Shown here: in pieces, positions 1-6,352 of the stretch
How the letters are laid out: each line of letters begins with the position of its first letter
Position numbering within the stretch: the first letter of the stretch is position 1
NCBI GenBank assembly: GCA_903867845.1
Contig: CAIPSZ010000175.1
Location: 1-20,880 of the forward strand
DNA: 20,880 bases
Source: Candidatus Kerfeldbacteria bacterium
GTDB taxonomy: Bacteria; Patescibacteriota; Patescibacteriia; PEXW01
Reading direction: 5' to 3'
Notes under the pieces: model-generated
Databases searched by the model: none
The model's input: the letters and a program-made list of their open reading frames with translations, nothing else
Told to the model about the DNA's origin: nothing
Made by a program: the position numbers and the translations under genes

Positions 1-29
1 GTGTAGCTCTATAGCACGCTATATCACTG

Positions 30-62
30 AAGCGGGTGACCATATCACCCGCTTTTCTTTTT
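30..62 (+). terminator. Intrinsic terminator of an upstream gene outside the window
   Basis: A perfect 10-bp stem, AAGCGGGTGA (30-39) against TCACCCGCTT (45-54), has a 5-base loop and is followed by a T-rich tract with one C. This is a standard rho-independent terminator on the + strand. It closes whatever transcript enters from the left and insulates it from the folC promoter about 40 bases downstream. Confidence 0.85.
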
Positions 63-101
63 CATACCATTTCACGACTTCCTTACGTTTGTAGGTCATA
101 G

Positions 102-110
102 TGCTAGGAT
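102..110 (+). promoter_or_regulatory. Extended -10 promoter for the folC operon (leaderless start predicted)
   Basis: TGCTAGGAT has the extended -10 form TG-N-TAGGAT, with the hexamer at 105-110. No good -35 is visible (the hexamer 17 bases upstream is CTTACG). Transcription would begin about 7 bases after the hexamer, at or next to the ATG at 118. The motif closely matches TGCTAGCAT in front of ychF. Assigned by eye; no transcript data. Confidence 0.5.
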
Positions 111-117
111 GGAAACC

Positions 118-1377
118 ATGCAGTACGCCGCGTACAAACGAGCGCAGAGGTACCTGGAAGCACTCCCCCAGCAGGTCTTCGCCCCACGCCACCAGCAACC
201 CGAGCTTTCGTTGGAACGAACGCGACGACTTCTGGCGCAGGTTGGTAATCCGGAGAAGGACTTCCAGTACGTCCATGTGACCGGCACGTCAGGCAAAGGT
301 ACGGTGAGTACTATGGTGTACGAAATGCTCCGCGCTGCGGGGAGGCGTGTCGGACTTTTCACCTCGCCGCACGTCACCACGACGTTGGAGCGTATTGCAC
401 TTAATGGCAAGCTCACTTCGGTTGAGGACTTCTTGTGGGCGTTCCACCGCGTGAAGCCGTTCGTGGACCAGTGCTTGCGCGAAGAACGTCGCTACGTACC
501 CTCGCACTTCGAGACCTTGCTGGTCATGGCCATGCTCATCTTCCAGCGGCGTGAGGTACGCTGGGTGGTACTGGAAGTTGGCTGCGGCGGGGAATTCGAT
601 CCCACGAATATCATTCCCGCGCCACGGGTAGCGGTGGTAACGAATGTTGGCTTAGATCACCAGCACCTCTTGGGCAGGACGAAAGCGAAAATTGCCTGGA
701 CCAAGGCGGGAATTTTCAAGCGCGGTTCTCATGGTCTTTCGGCAGAGATGGATGCACGGATCCGAAAGGTACTTACCCAGCGTGCTCGCGCTGCGCACAT
801 GCCGTTGGCATTCGTTCATATAGGCAGGAATGCCACCCACCAAGAACGCAACGCGCAACTCTCGCGAGCTATTGGTCGTGCGCTACGACTCTCGACGAGT
901 GCCATCGACCAAGGTTTACGGCACACGCGCGTTGCGGCGCGGATTGAGCGAATCGCCCCGCACGTCATCATTGATGGCAGCCACAACTTCGATAAACTTA
1001 CGGCGCTGAGCCGAACCGTGCGCGTGCTAAACTACAAGCGCATCCACGTGCTCTTTGGCATTGGCAGCAAGAAAGATGTAGCGAAAAGTCTCCGCCCTCT
1101 GGTAAAAATTGCTGAACACTGGACACTAACGCAGGCGAGCGTTGCCTACCCCGTGCCCATGCCACCAAAGTTGATCGCTCGAGCGCTCCGTTCCATTCGG
1201 CCAACAGCACGCATCACTATCCAGCCCAATGCCGAACGCGCGCTCACGCATGCGCTCCGAACGCAACAACCTGGCGACCTCCTGCTCATAACTGGCTCGT
1301 TCTACCTTGCGGGCCAGCTCCGCCAGCACTGGGTACCCGAACGTTTCATCCTCACGCACCGAACGCTTTTCCCATGA
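118..1377 (+). CDS. folC: Folylpolyglutamate / dihydrofolate synthase-like Mur ligase (FolC family)
   Basis: This is a Mur-ligase-superfamily protein of 419 aa, the usual FolC length. The family adds glutamate to folates in the cytoplasm using ATP. Visible motifs are the P-loop TGTSGKGT (about 55-62), the HFETLL segment, LEVGCGGEFDPTN (usually LEVGLGGRLDATN), TNVGLDHQHLLG, KAGIF, and in the C-terminal domain IIDGSHN (usually LDGAHNP). I chose ATG 118 rather than ATG 109 because the candidate -10 hexamer covers 105-110, so a transcript would start near 118; no SD precedes either. The gene overlaps folD by 4 bases (ATGA), suggesting translational coupling. Two odd points: the conserved Arg after GG is Glu, and the Glu usual before KAGIF is Thr-Lys. 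Family assignment is firm. Whether it acts on dihydrofolate, folates or another acceptor is not. Confidence 0.88.
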   Translation: MQYAAYKRAQRYLEALPQQVFAPRHQQPELSLERTRRLLAQVGNPEKDFQYVHVTGTSGKGTVSTMVYEMLRAAGRRVGLFTSPHVTTTLERIALNGKLTSVEDFLWAFHRVKPFVDQCLREERRYVPSHFETLLVMAMLIFQRREVRWVVLEVGCGGEFDPTNIIPAPRVAVVTNVGLDHQHLLGRTKAKIAWTKAGIFKRGSHGLSAEMDARIRKVLTQRARAAHMPLAFVHIGRNATHQERNAQLSRAIGRALRLSTSAIDQGLRHTRVAARIERIAPHVIIDGSHNFDKLTALSRTVRVLNYKRIHVLFGIGSKKDVAKSLRPLVKIAEHWTLTQASVAYPVPMPPKLIARALRSIRPTARITIQPNAERALTHALRTQQPGDLLLITGSFYLAGQLRQHWVPERFILTHRTLFP

Positions 1378-2207
1378 ACCGCATTGACGGACGACAACTC
1401 GCCGCTGCTATCCGCGCTGACCTTACCAGCAAGGTTAGTGCAATGGCGACGAAACCTGGCCTGGCCATTGTCCTGGTCGGCGATGATCCGGCCTCGCACA
1501 CCTACGTGCGGCTCAAGGAAAAAGCTGCCAAGGAAATAGGCATCCATGTGACCATTGAACTATTTCCTGCATCCGTCACCGAAGCCGACGTGACGAGCAC
1601 GCTGCAGACGCTGAATGCTGACCCGAGCATTCACGGCATCATCGTCCAGCTCCCCTTGCCTGCCCCGCTGAACGCCGATCGCATTGTGGGCACAATTGCC
1701 CCAGCCAAAGACGCTGACGGCTTCTTACCCGTGAACTTGGAACGCGTGCGTCAGGACCCAACTGCATTGCCGCCAGTACTGTGCGACGGGATCTGGCAGC
1801 TCATTGCGAGCACTGGGCAATTGTACGAGGGCAAGAAAGCCGTGGTCCTTGCAAACTCCACCACCTTTGGCGAACCCATGGCCATGCACCTCACCCACCA
1901 CGGGCTGGATGTCCAGATTGCCTACCCACCCTTCCACCACAGCCAGGAACTCACGCGCGCCGCTGACGTCATTGTCATTGCCATTGGCCAGCCGCACTTC
2001 CTCAAGGCGACCGATATACAACCTGGCGCTACGATTATTGACGTTGGCTACACCCGCGTGGATGGAAAAGATGCTGGCGATGTTGATACCGCATCCCTGC
2101 AGGACGTTCCCGGCTGGCTCACACCCGTGCCCGGCGGTGTCGGCCCCATGACCGTCGCCATGCTCCTCCAGCGAACCGTAACCCTCTGTTCCAATGCCCA
2201 GCGTTAA
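1374..2207 (+). CDS. folD: Bifunctional methylenetetrahydrofolate dehydrogenase / cyclohydrolase
   Basis: FolD interconverts 5,10-methylene-, methenyl- and 10-formyl-tetrahydrofolate in the cytoplasm. The length of 277 aa is normal. The catalytic pair Tyr44/Lys48 lies in YVRLK, followed by GIIVQLPLP (88-96), DADGF (113-117) and the C-terminal PVPGGVGPMTVAMLL (about 251-265). The nucleotide-binding region is unusual. The canonical V-GRS-IVGKPM segment reads VLANSTTFGEPM (158-169), so the Gly-Arg-Ser that normally contacts NADP is absent. The usual PCTP motif is PPVLCDG. I infer altered cofactor preference or reduced dehydrogenase activity. The start ATG overlaps the folC stop by 4 bases, and the 3' end overlaps the NUDIX gene by 14, so the three genes form one operon. 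Confidence 0.93.
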   Translation: MNRIDGRQLAAAIRADLTSKVSAMATKPGLAIVLVGDDPASHTYVRLKEKAAKEIGIHVTIELFPASVTEADVTSTLQTLNADPSIHGIIVQLPLPAPLNADRIVGTIAPAKDADGFLPVNLERVRQDPTALPPVLCDGIWQLIASTGQLYEGKKAVVLANSTTFGEPMAMHLTHHGLDVQIAYPPFHHSQELTRAADVIVIAIGQPHFLKATDIQPGATIIDVGYTRVDGKDAGDVDTASLQDVPGWLTPVPGGVGPMTVAMLLQRTVTLCSNAQR

Positions 2208-2736
2208 GCAGCGTATTCAATCCTACTTCCGCTTCTGCCCCCACTGCGGCTCGCGGTCAAAACTCCATCGCGTCCACGATACCCACGAACTCCACTGCCC
2301 GAAATGCGGCTACACGTTCTGGATGAACTCCAAGCCCACGGCATCCGCACTCATCATTCGCAACGGGAAAGTCCTCCTGACCAAACGCGCCATTTCCCCG
2401 TTCAAAGGTCAGTGGGACATCCCGGGCGGCTTTCTGGACGTGCACGAAGATCCAATCACCGGATTGCAACGGGAAATGCACGAGGAGCTTGGCATACGCG
2501 TCAGCAAACCGAAGTTCCTGAGCGTGTACGTCGGCATGTACCCCAGCACCCCGCCCCAGTCCACGCTCAACTTGTACTACGTTGTCACGAAGTACACCGG
2601 TACGCTCAAACCGCAAGATGACGTGGCGGCGTTCGCCTGGCAAAGTTTGCGGCGCCTACCCAAAAAACTCGCCTTCGGGAATAACCGCCAGGCGTTACGA
2701 GATTTTGTAAAAATGACGAAGCGGAATATAGTTTAG
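2194..2736 (+). CDS. NUDIX hydrolase with N-terminal zinc ribbon
   Basis: A 180-aa cytoplasmic protein. Residues 15-38 form a zinc ribbon with four Cys (CPHC at 15-18, CPKC at 35-38). The NUDIX fold follows, with a complete NUDIX box: G79, five residues, E85, seven residues, then R93-E94-x-x-E97-E98-x-G100. The Glu residues of the REMHEELG helix bind the metal. Zinc-ribbon NUDIX proteins include NudC-type NADH/NAD-RNA hydrolases and ADP-ribose or pterin pyrophosphatases. The SQPWPFP motif of true NudC is absent, so I do not assign the substrate. Its place at the end of a folate operon makes a role in dihydroneopterin triphosphate or nucleotide clean-up possible, but this is inference. The start lies inside folD, and the stop codon overlaps that of the convergent gene. 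Confidence 0.9.
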   Translation: MPSVKQRIQSYFRFCPHCGSRSKLHRVHDTHELHCPKCGYTFWMNSKPTASALIIRNGKVLLTKRAISPFKGQWDIPGGFLDVHEDPITGLQREMHEELGIRVSKPKFLSVYVGMYPSTPPQSTLNLYYVVTKYTGTLKPQDDVAAFAWQSLRRLPKKLAFGNNRQALRDFVKMTKRNIV

Positions 2737-3758
2737 CTCGCTCCGGGGGCCTGGAAGAATGACGCGACGTACGTATATGCCAGGACACAGCCACCGGCGC
2801 GTAGCCCAGCATTCACATCATTGGTGTTCGTAGTAAATTGACTGCCGCACCACGTTTCAACAGCGCTCGTTCGTTTGGCTACCTCCGTTTCCAGTGTCTG
2901 CTGCGTGGTATCGGCCGGTCCATTCAGAACGGCCTGCACCGTCTCCGCAAACTTCGTGCACATAGCGTTCTTTTGCACCGTGCTAAAGAGCTTCTGATCC
3001 GCTGGGAGTGAGCCGAGGCAGTAGGTGGTAAATTGTGAAATCGTCAAACGCCCCGGTCCAGTGGGCGAGTAACTACTCCGTATTTCAGTAAGGTCAGTAT
3101 ACCCATCCCCATCGGTGTCGGCCTTCAATGGGTCGGTGCCGTAGAGTTTTTCCTGCGCATCAGATAAGCCGTCATGATCACTATCAAGCGATGTGCCGGT
3201 AGTTGAGGTATTCGTGGCGGCTACGTTCGTATTCCCCACGTTCACATTCGCCACACTAGCATTGCTGTTTTGATTCACATTCGCGTTCGGGAAAACACCC
3301 GTGGTATTCACATTGCTAGTATTCACGTTCGTGACGTACACGGGCTGATTTGTTGGGGTGGAAAGGTCAGTCTTGGTCTTCTTGCCGTAGACCACAAACG
3401 CCAACGTGCCACCAGCAATGCATACCACGGCAATGAGTGAGCCAATGATGATCCAGCGCTTGCGCGTGCTCGCCTCACCTTCCTCTGGGTGCGGTACGGG
3501 CGTAGTTTGCGCCAGCACGTACGCCACTTTGGCTTCCGACGGTTTGGGCACGGTACGCACTGGCTTCAGCGGTCCCCAGTCCTTCTCCTCCTGCACTGGC
3601 GCAGGCGGTGCTGGCGGTGGTGGCGCAGCCGGACGGGGTGCTTGTGGAATTGCCGCCTCTGGAACGGGCACGAAACCCGACGCTGGTGCTTGCGGTGCGC
3701 GGCGCCATGGTGGTTGCGGCCCTCCGGGGCTCGAAGGTGATGGTGTGTTCTCGAACAT
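2733..3758 (-). CDS. Single-pass surface protein with Pro-rich tail, Asn-rich linker and thrombospondin type 3 repeats
   Basis: 341 aa. The order is a Pro/Ala-rich N-terminal region (about 1-95, presumably cytoplasmic), a basic patch and one membrane segment (about 102-124), a low-complexity Asn/Thr/Val linker rich in NVN and NTN repeats (about 131-190), and then two acidic calcium-binding repeats of thrombospondin type 3 style, DSDHDGLSD (192-200) and DTDGDGYTD (214-222). A C-terminal domain of about 110 aa has four Cys that could form disulfides. This architecture is common in Patescibacteria surface proteins. The function is unknown; attachment to a host or the envelope is inference. I chose ATG 3758 over the upstream ATG at 3815 because a TATACT hexamer lies 9 bases before it and the extra residues would cover the divergent ychF promoter. 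The gene ends tail-to-tail with the NUDIX gene. Confidence 0.82.
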   Translation of the reverse strand: MFENTPSPSSPGGPQPPWRRAPQAPASGFVPVPEAAIPQAPRPAAPPPPAPPAPVQEEKDWGPLKPVRTVPKPSEAKVAYVLAQTTPVPHPEEGEASTRKRWIIIGSLIAVVCIAGGTLAFVVYGKKTKTDLSTPTNQPVYVTNVNTSNVNTTGVFPNANVNQNSNASVANVNVGNTNVAATNTSTTGTSLDSDHDGLSDAQEKLYGTDPLKADTDGDGYTDLTEIRSSYSPTGPGRLTISQFTTYCLGSLPADQKLFSTVQKNAMCTKFAETVQAVLNGPADTTQQTLETEVAKRTSAVETWCGSQFTTNTNDVNAGLRAGGCVLAYTYVASFFQAPGAS

Positions 3759-3767
3759 CGTGGTACT

Positions 3768-3773
3768 AGTATA
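3768..3773 (-). promoter_or_regulatory. -10 element TATACT for the TSP3 surface protein gene
   Basis: TATACT on the minus strand (5 of 6 to TATAAT) lies 9 bases before ATG 3758, which predicts a leader of about 2 bases. No convincing -35 is seen. It shares the 59-base divergent intergenic region with the ychF promoter. Confidence 0.5.
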
Positions 3774-3800
3774 CCGTAGCTTTCCCGCTTCCGAAAACCT

Positions 3801-3809
3801 TGCTAGCAT
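3801..3809 (+). promoter_or_regulatory. Extended -10 promoter for ychF (leaderless start predicted)
   Basis: TGCTAGCAT is an extended -10 (TG-N-TAGCAT, hexamer 3804-3809) 8 bases before ATG 3818. The expected transcription start is within a base or two of the ATG. It differs at one position from the element in front of folC. No SD is present. Confidence 0.5.
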
Positions 3810-3817
3810 CCCCACCT

Positions 3818-4909
3818 ATGGCACTGCAAATTGGCATCGTCGGTTTACCCAACGTCGGCAAGTCCACGCTCTTCCGCGCGCTCACCAAGAAGCAGGTACC
3901 GGCCGAGAACTACCCCTTCACCACCATTGACCCGAACGTGGGCGTGGTGGAGGTGCCGGATAATCGCCTGCCCCAGCTGGCGAAAGCGTGCAGCTCCGAG
4001 AAAATCGTACCCGCCATTTGCGAGTTCGTGGACATTGCTGGATTAGTCCGCGACGCGCACAAAGGCGAAGGCTTGGGGAACAAGTTCCTGGCGAACATTC
4101 GGGAGGTGGCAGCTATCGCGCACGTGGTACGAGTATTCACCGATCCCGATGTCATCCATGTGGATAACCGCGTGGACCCGGTGCAGGATGTGGAGACCAT
4201 TGAAACTGAACTCGCCCTGGCTGACCTGGACGCCGTGAAGAAGCGCATTGGCACCATCGAGGGGAAGGCGAAGTCAGGAGATAAAATTGCCCTGGCCGAG
4301 TTGCCATTGCTGGAGGCGCTGGAGAAAGGCCTAAGTGCAGGCACGCCCGCACGCGCCCTTGGGCAGGATGAGCCCACGCAAACCTTGGTAAAATCCATGA
4401 GCCTGCTTTCGGGCAAGCCCGTGGTGTACGTGGCGAACGTGGATGAGAAGGATATTGCAAACGCTGCTGCCATCCAGATGGACTTAGCCAGTAAGCTCCA
4501 CCGCGAAGCGAAGGATGTCATTGTTATTTCTGCAAAAATTGAAGCCGAGCTCGCCGAACTTGAACCCGAGGAAGCGAGCGTGTACCTCAAAGACCTCGGC
4601 TTGAGCGAGCCAGGGCTCAACCGGCTCATCCAGCACGCCTTCACAACGTTAGGGCTTATGACGTTCTTCACTGCTGGCCCCATGGAGTCCAAAGCCTGGA
4701 CCATTCACCAGGGCACTGCTGCCCCGCAAGCCGCGGGCGTTATCCACACCGACTTCGAGAAGACCTTCATCCGCGCCGAAATTATGAACTGGAAAGACCT
4801 GCTGGCGTACGGCGAGCAGGGCTGCAAGGAGAAAGGTTTGCTGCGCATTGAGGGCAAGGAGTACGTGATGCAGGATGGGGACGTTGCCCATTTTCGCGTG
4901 GGCGCCTAA
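3818..4909 (+). CDS. ychF: Ribosome-associated GTPase/ATPase YchF (OLA1 family)
   Basis: 363 aa, the standard family length. YchF/OLA1 is an Obg-related P-loop NTPase that prefers ATP and binds ribosomes. Visible motifs are G1 GLPNVGKST (9-17), the FTTIDPNVG switch I region (34-42), G3 DIAGLV (72-77), and NVDE (207-210) in place of the canonical G4 NKxD, as usual for this family. A helical insert spans about 120-200, and a C-terminal TGS domain about 278-361 includes FFTAGP and DGDVAHFR. ATG 3818 is the conserved start (MALQIGIVGLPNVGKST). The upstream TTG at 3800 would add six residues and overlap the -10 element. Monocistronic: it is divergent from the surface protein gene and followed by a long non-coding stretch. 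Confidence 0.97.
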   Translation: MALQIGIVGLPNVGKSTLFRALTKKQVPAENYPFTTIDPNVGVVEVPDNRLPQLAKACSSEKIVPAICEFVDIAGLVRDAHKGEGLGNKFLANIREVAAIAHVVRVFTDPDVIHVDNRVDPVQDVETIETELALADLDAVKKRIGTIEGKAKSGDKIALAELPLLEALEKGLSAGTPARALGQDEPTQTLVKSMSLLSGKPVVYVANVDEKDIANAAAIQMDLASKLHREAKDVIVISAKIEAELAELEPEEASVYLKDLGLSEPGLNRLIQHAFTTLGLMTFFTAGPMESKAWTIHQGTAAPQAAGVIHTDFEKTFIRAEIMNWKDLLAYGEQGCKEKGLLRIEGKEYVMQDGDVAHFRVGA

Positions 4910-5177
4910 CTGAACAGGCCTTGACGAGCTGTTTAGCGTTCATCCGTACAGCGGTACACTTCAGGTAACAGCGGACTTTACATCAAACGAACCAACTTCG
5001 CAGAAGGAGGCCGTCTTCGACTCTACACACAATAGTGGAGCAGGTGCTGTCCGTCGACGCTTGGTACGTCGCGTACAGTACCCACCAGTAGCGCACTACC
5101 GTGCTACCCCGAACGACCGCAACAGACGAAGTTCATCCCTTCCAGCCGTAAGCTGGGGAAACCGACAACCTGAAACC

Positions 5178-5193
5178 GTGCAGCCACCTGCAC
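5178..5193 (+). other. Hairpin immediately upstream of an SD
   Basis: GTGCAG (5178-5183) pairs perfectly with CTGCAC (5188-5193) around a CCAC loop. The 3' arm directly abuts AAGGAGG (5194-5200), so the hairpin could influence access to the ribosome binding site. Found by eye; not folded computationally. Confidence 0.45.
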
Positions 5194-5208
5194 AAGGAGG
5201 GCACATCA

Positions 5209-5262
5209 ATGAAAACATTAGTCATCAGGATCAACCTGGAGGTGTGCGCGGTAAAGCGGTGA
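5209..5262 (+). CDS. Candidate 17-aa small ORF with strong SD
   Basis: The ORF encodes MKTLVIRINLEVCAVKR. It is preceded by AAGGAGG (5194-5200) with an 8-base spacer, the same spacing as in the two SD-led genes at 10588 and 15881 in this window, where core genes show no SD. The peptide has a hydrophobic middle and basic ends and is too short for family recognition. It could be a leader peptide, a real microprotein or chance. The strong SD is the only positive evidence. The stop codon runs into the SD of the next mini-ORF. Confidence 0.35.
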   Translation: MKTLVIRINLEVCAVKR

Positions 5263-5283
5263 GAAAGGTGGTGATCTAAAACA

Positions 5284-5343
5284 ATGCCAGTACAAGCCCG
5301 CGCTGGCACAAGCACAACCATCTGGGGAAAATCCCTAGAATAA
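5284..5343 (+). CDS. Candidate 19-aa small ORF with extended SD
   Basis: The ORF encodes MPVQARAGTSTTIWGKSLE. Upstream, AAGGTGGTGATCT (5265-5277) differs at one base from AAGGAGGTGATC, the complement of a typical 16S rRNA 3' tail, over its first twelve bases. The GGTGG core is 12 bases from the ATG, longer than ideal. The intrinsic terminator begins 5 bases after the stop. Function unknown; it may be a second cistron of the same small transcript. Confidence 0.3.
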   Translation: MPVQARAGTSTTIWGKSLE

Positions 5344-5347
5344 ATAT

Positions 5348-5376
5348 ACGCCGGTTCCGAAGAGCCGGCGTTTTTT
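5348..5376 (+). terminator. Intrinsic terminator, probably bidirectional
   Basis: ACGCCGG (5348-5354) pairs with CCGGCGT (5365-5371) around a 10-base loop, followed by a six-T run (5371-5376). It ends the putative small transcript on the + strand. Read on the minus strand it lies directly after the stop codon of the CapA-like gene and is followed by an A/T-rich tract, so it may serve both. Confidence 0.85.
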
Positions 5377-6352
5377 ATTGCACCTTGAGTATTCCACTCG
5401 GCAAACCAATCCGCTTCAGCACGGGCGCGGCTTCGGTGGCGGTCATCCAGCGTGGCTGGGCTGCGTTATCGATCTTCACCAGCTTCAGCTGCACTTGCGC
5501 CACCTTCCCGTTGCGGACCGTCACCACCGCAACCGCACCCTGTTCCGTAAACACGGAAAAAGACTGGTCAAAAACCAAGTTGCCCAAGGAGTACACAATG
5601 GGCACGTGCTTGTACACTTCCACCGGCTGCACCCAATGCGGGTGGGCGCCCACGACCAAGTTCGCCCCAGCATCAATGGCGGCATGCGCGAAGTTCTTCT
5701 GCTGGGTAGTGAGCGTCTGCGTGTACTCGGTGCCAGCGTGCATAGAGACAATGACGAAATTCGTGATTTTCTTCGCCGCACGTACGGCCTCTTGCATGCG
5801 GTCAATGTCCATACCCGCTATCGTCGGGACGGCCGGATTCCCATTCGGCGCCTTCTCGTTGTACGCGTACGCCAGCACCGCCACGAGCTGGTCTCCGGCT
5901 TTCACGTACCGCGCGCTGTACGCGCTACTCGCGGTAAAGCCCGCACCCGCTGCTGTTATGCCATTCATCCCGAGTGTGTTGAGCGTGGTCGTGATGCCGA
6001 GGTTGCCCTGGTTGCGGCTGTGGTTGTTGGCAAAGGACACCACATCTACACCCAGGTTCGTTAGCGCGGTCACGTGGCTAGGGTTTGCCCGAAAGATCAT
6101 GTCCGCGTTCAATGGCGGGCCAGGTGCAAACGGCGACTCCAAGTTGACGAACGCGAGATCTGCTTTCCGAAAATCAACGGCGATATTCTGGGTAAGCCAG
6201 CGAGCATCGTGCTTGCCACGTTTATCTACCTGCTCACGAACGAAGCGGCCAAGCATCACGTCCCCGCCAAAAATCATGGAGACATCTGCTGCTGCCGCAA
6301 TTCTTGGCAACAACAAGAAGGCTAGGCCAAAAATTACTACGAGTTTACGCAC
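5375..6352 (-). CDS. CapA-type (PGA_cap) metallophosphoesterase, exported
   Basis: About 325 aa from GTG 6352. An N-terminal signal peptide (RKLV, then a hydrophobic stretch about 4-19, and an AAAA cleavage region near 20-23) is followed by a CapA/PgsA-type calcineurin-like phosphoesterase fold. Likely metal-site motifs are GGDVMLGR (29-36), NLESP (70-74), FANNHSRNQG (107-116), HAGTEY (205-210) and GAHPHW (235-240). CapA proteins take part in poly-gamma-glutamate or capsule synthesis, but many members have unknown substrates, and no capB/capC is adjacent. I prefer GTG 6352 because it gives a clean signal peptide and overlaps the upstream stop by 8 bases. An ATG at 6385 in the same frame would add 11 residues, including two Cys-adjacent polar residues, before it. 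Likely co-transcribed after the methylase. Confidence 0.85.
   Translation of the reverse strand: MRKLVVIFGLAFLLLPRIAAAADVSMIFGGDVMLGRFVREQVDKRGKHDARWLTQNIAVDFRKADLAFVNLESPFAPGPPLNADMIFRANPSHVTALTNLGVDVVSFANNHSRNQGNLGITTTLNTLGMNGITAAGAGFTASSAYSARYVKAGDQLVAVLAYAYNEKAPNGNPAVPTIAGMDIDRMQEAVRAAKKITNFVIVSMHAGTEYTQTLTTQQKNFAHAAIDAGANLVVGAHPHWVQPVEVYKHVPIVYSLGNLVFDQSFSVFTEQGAVAVVTVRNGKVAQVQLKLVKIDNAAQPRWMTATEAAPVLKRIGLPSGILKVQ

Larger units (their letters stand above)
4910..5374 (+). other. 465-base stretch without a conventional gene: possible structured transcript with mini-ORFs
   Basis: No ORF here resembles a known protein. Seen directly: small hairpins including CCAGC/GCTGG (5142-5146 with 5152-5156) and GTGCAG/CTGCAC (5178-5183 with 5188-5193), and four SD-like purine motifs on the + strand, at 5002-5010 (AGAAGGAGG), 5194-5200 (AAGGAGG), 5236-5243 (CTGGAGGT) and 5265-5277 (AAGGTGGTGATCT). 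Two of these are followed by very short ORFs, and a strong terminator closes the region. A possible weak promoter is TTTAGC (4932-4937), 17 bases, then TACACT (4955-4960). I read it as a candidate small transcript. I could not match it to tmRNA, RNase P RNA, SRP RNA or 6S RNA. Confidence 0.45.

Noticed and set aside
5002..5010. AGAAGGAGG as an SD for a gene after it
   Set aside because: No ATG, GTG or TTG lies within the next 15 bases, so it does not start an ORF. It is kept only as part of the SD-like cluster.
5061..5279. 72-aa + strand ORF in the stretch after ychF
   Set aside because: No SD, polar random-looking composition, and it runs out of frame through the SD-led mini-ORF. The hairpins and SD motifs explain the region better.
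4910..5374. tmRNA, RNase P RNA, SRP RNA or 6S RNA
   Set aside because: No tRNA-like end with a TTCGA loop and CCA, no GAGGAAAGTC core, no SRP GGAAG/AGCA tetraloop region and no long 6S-type duplex could be seen.
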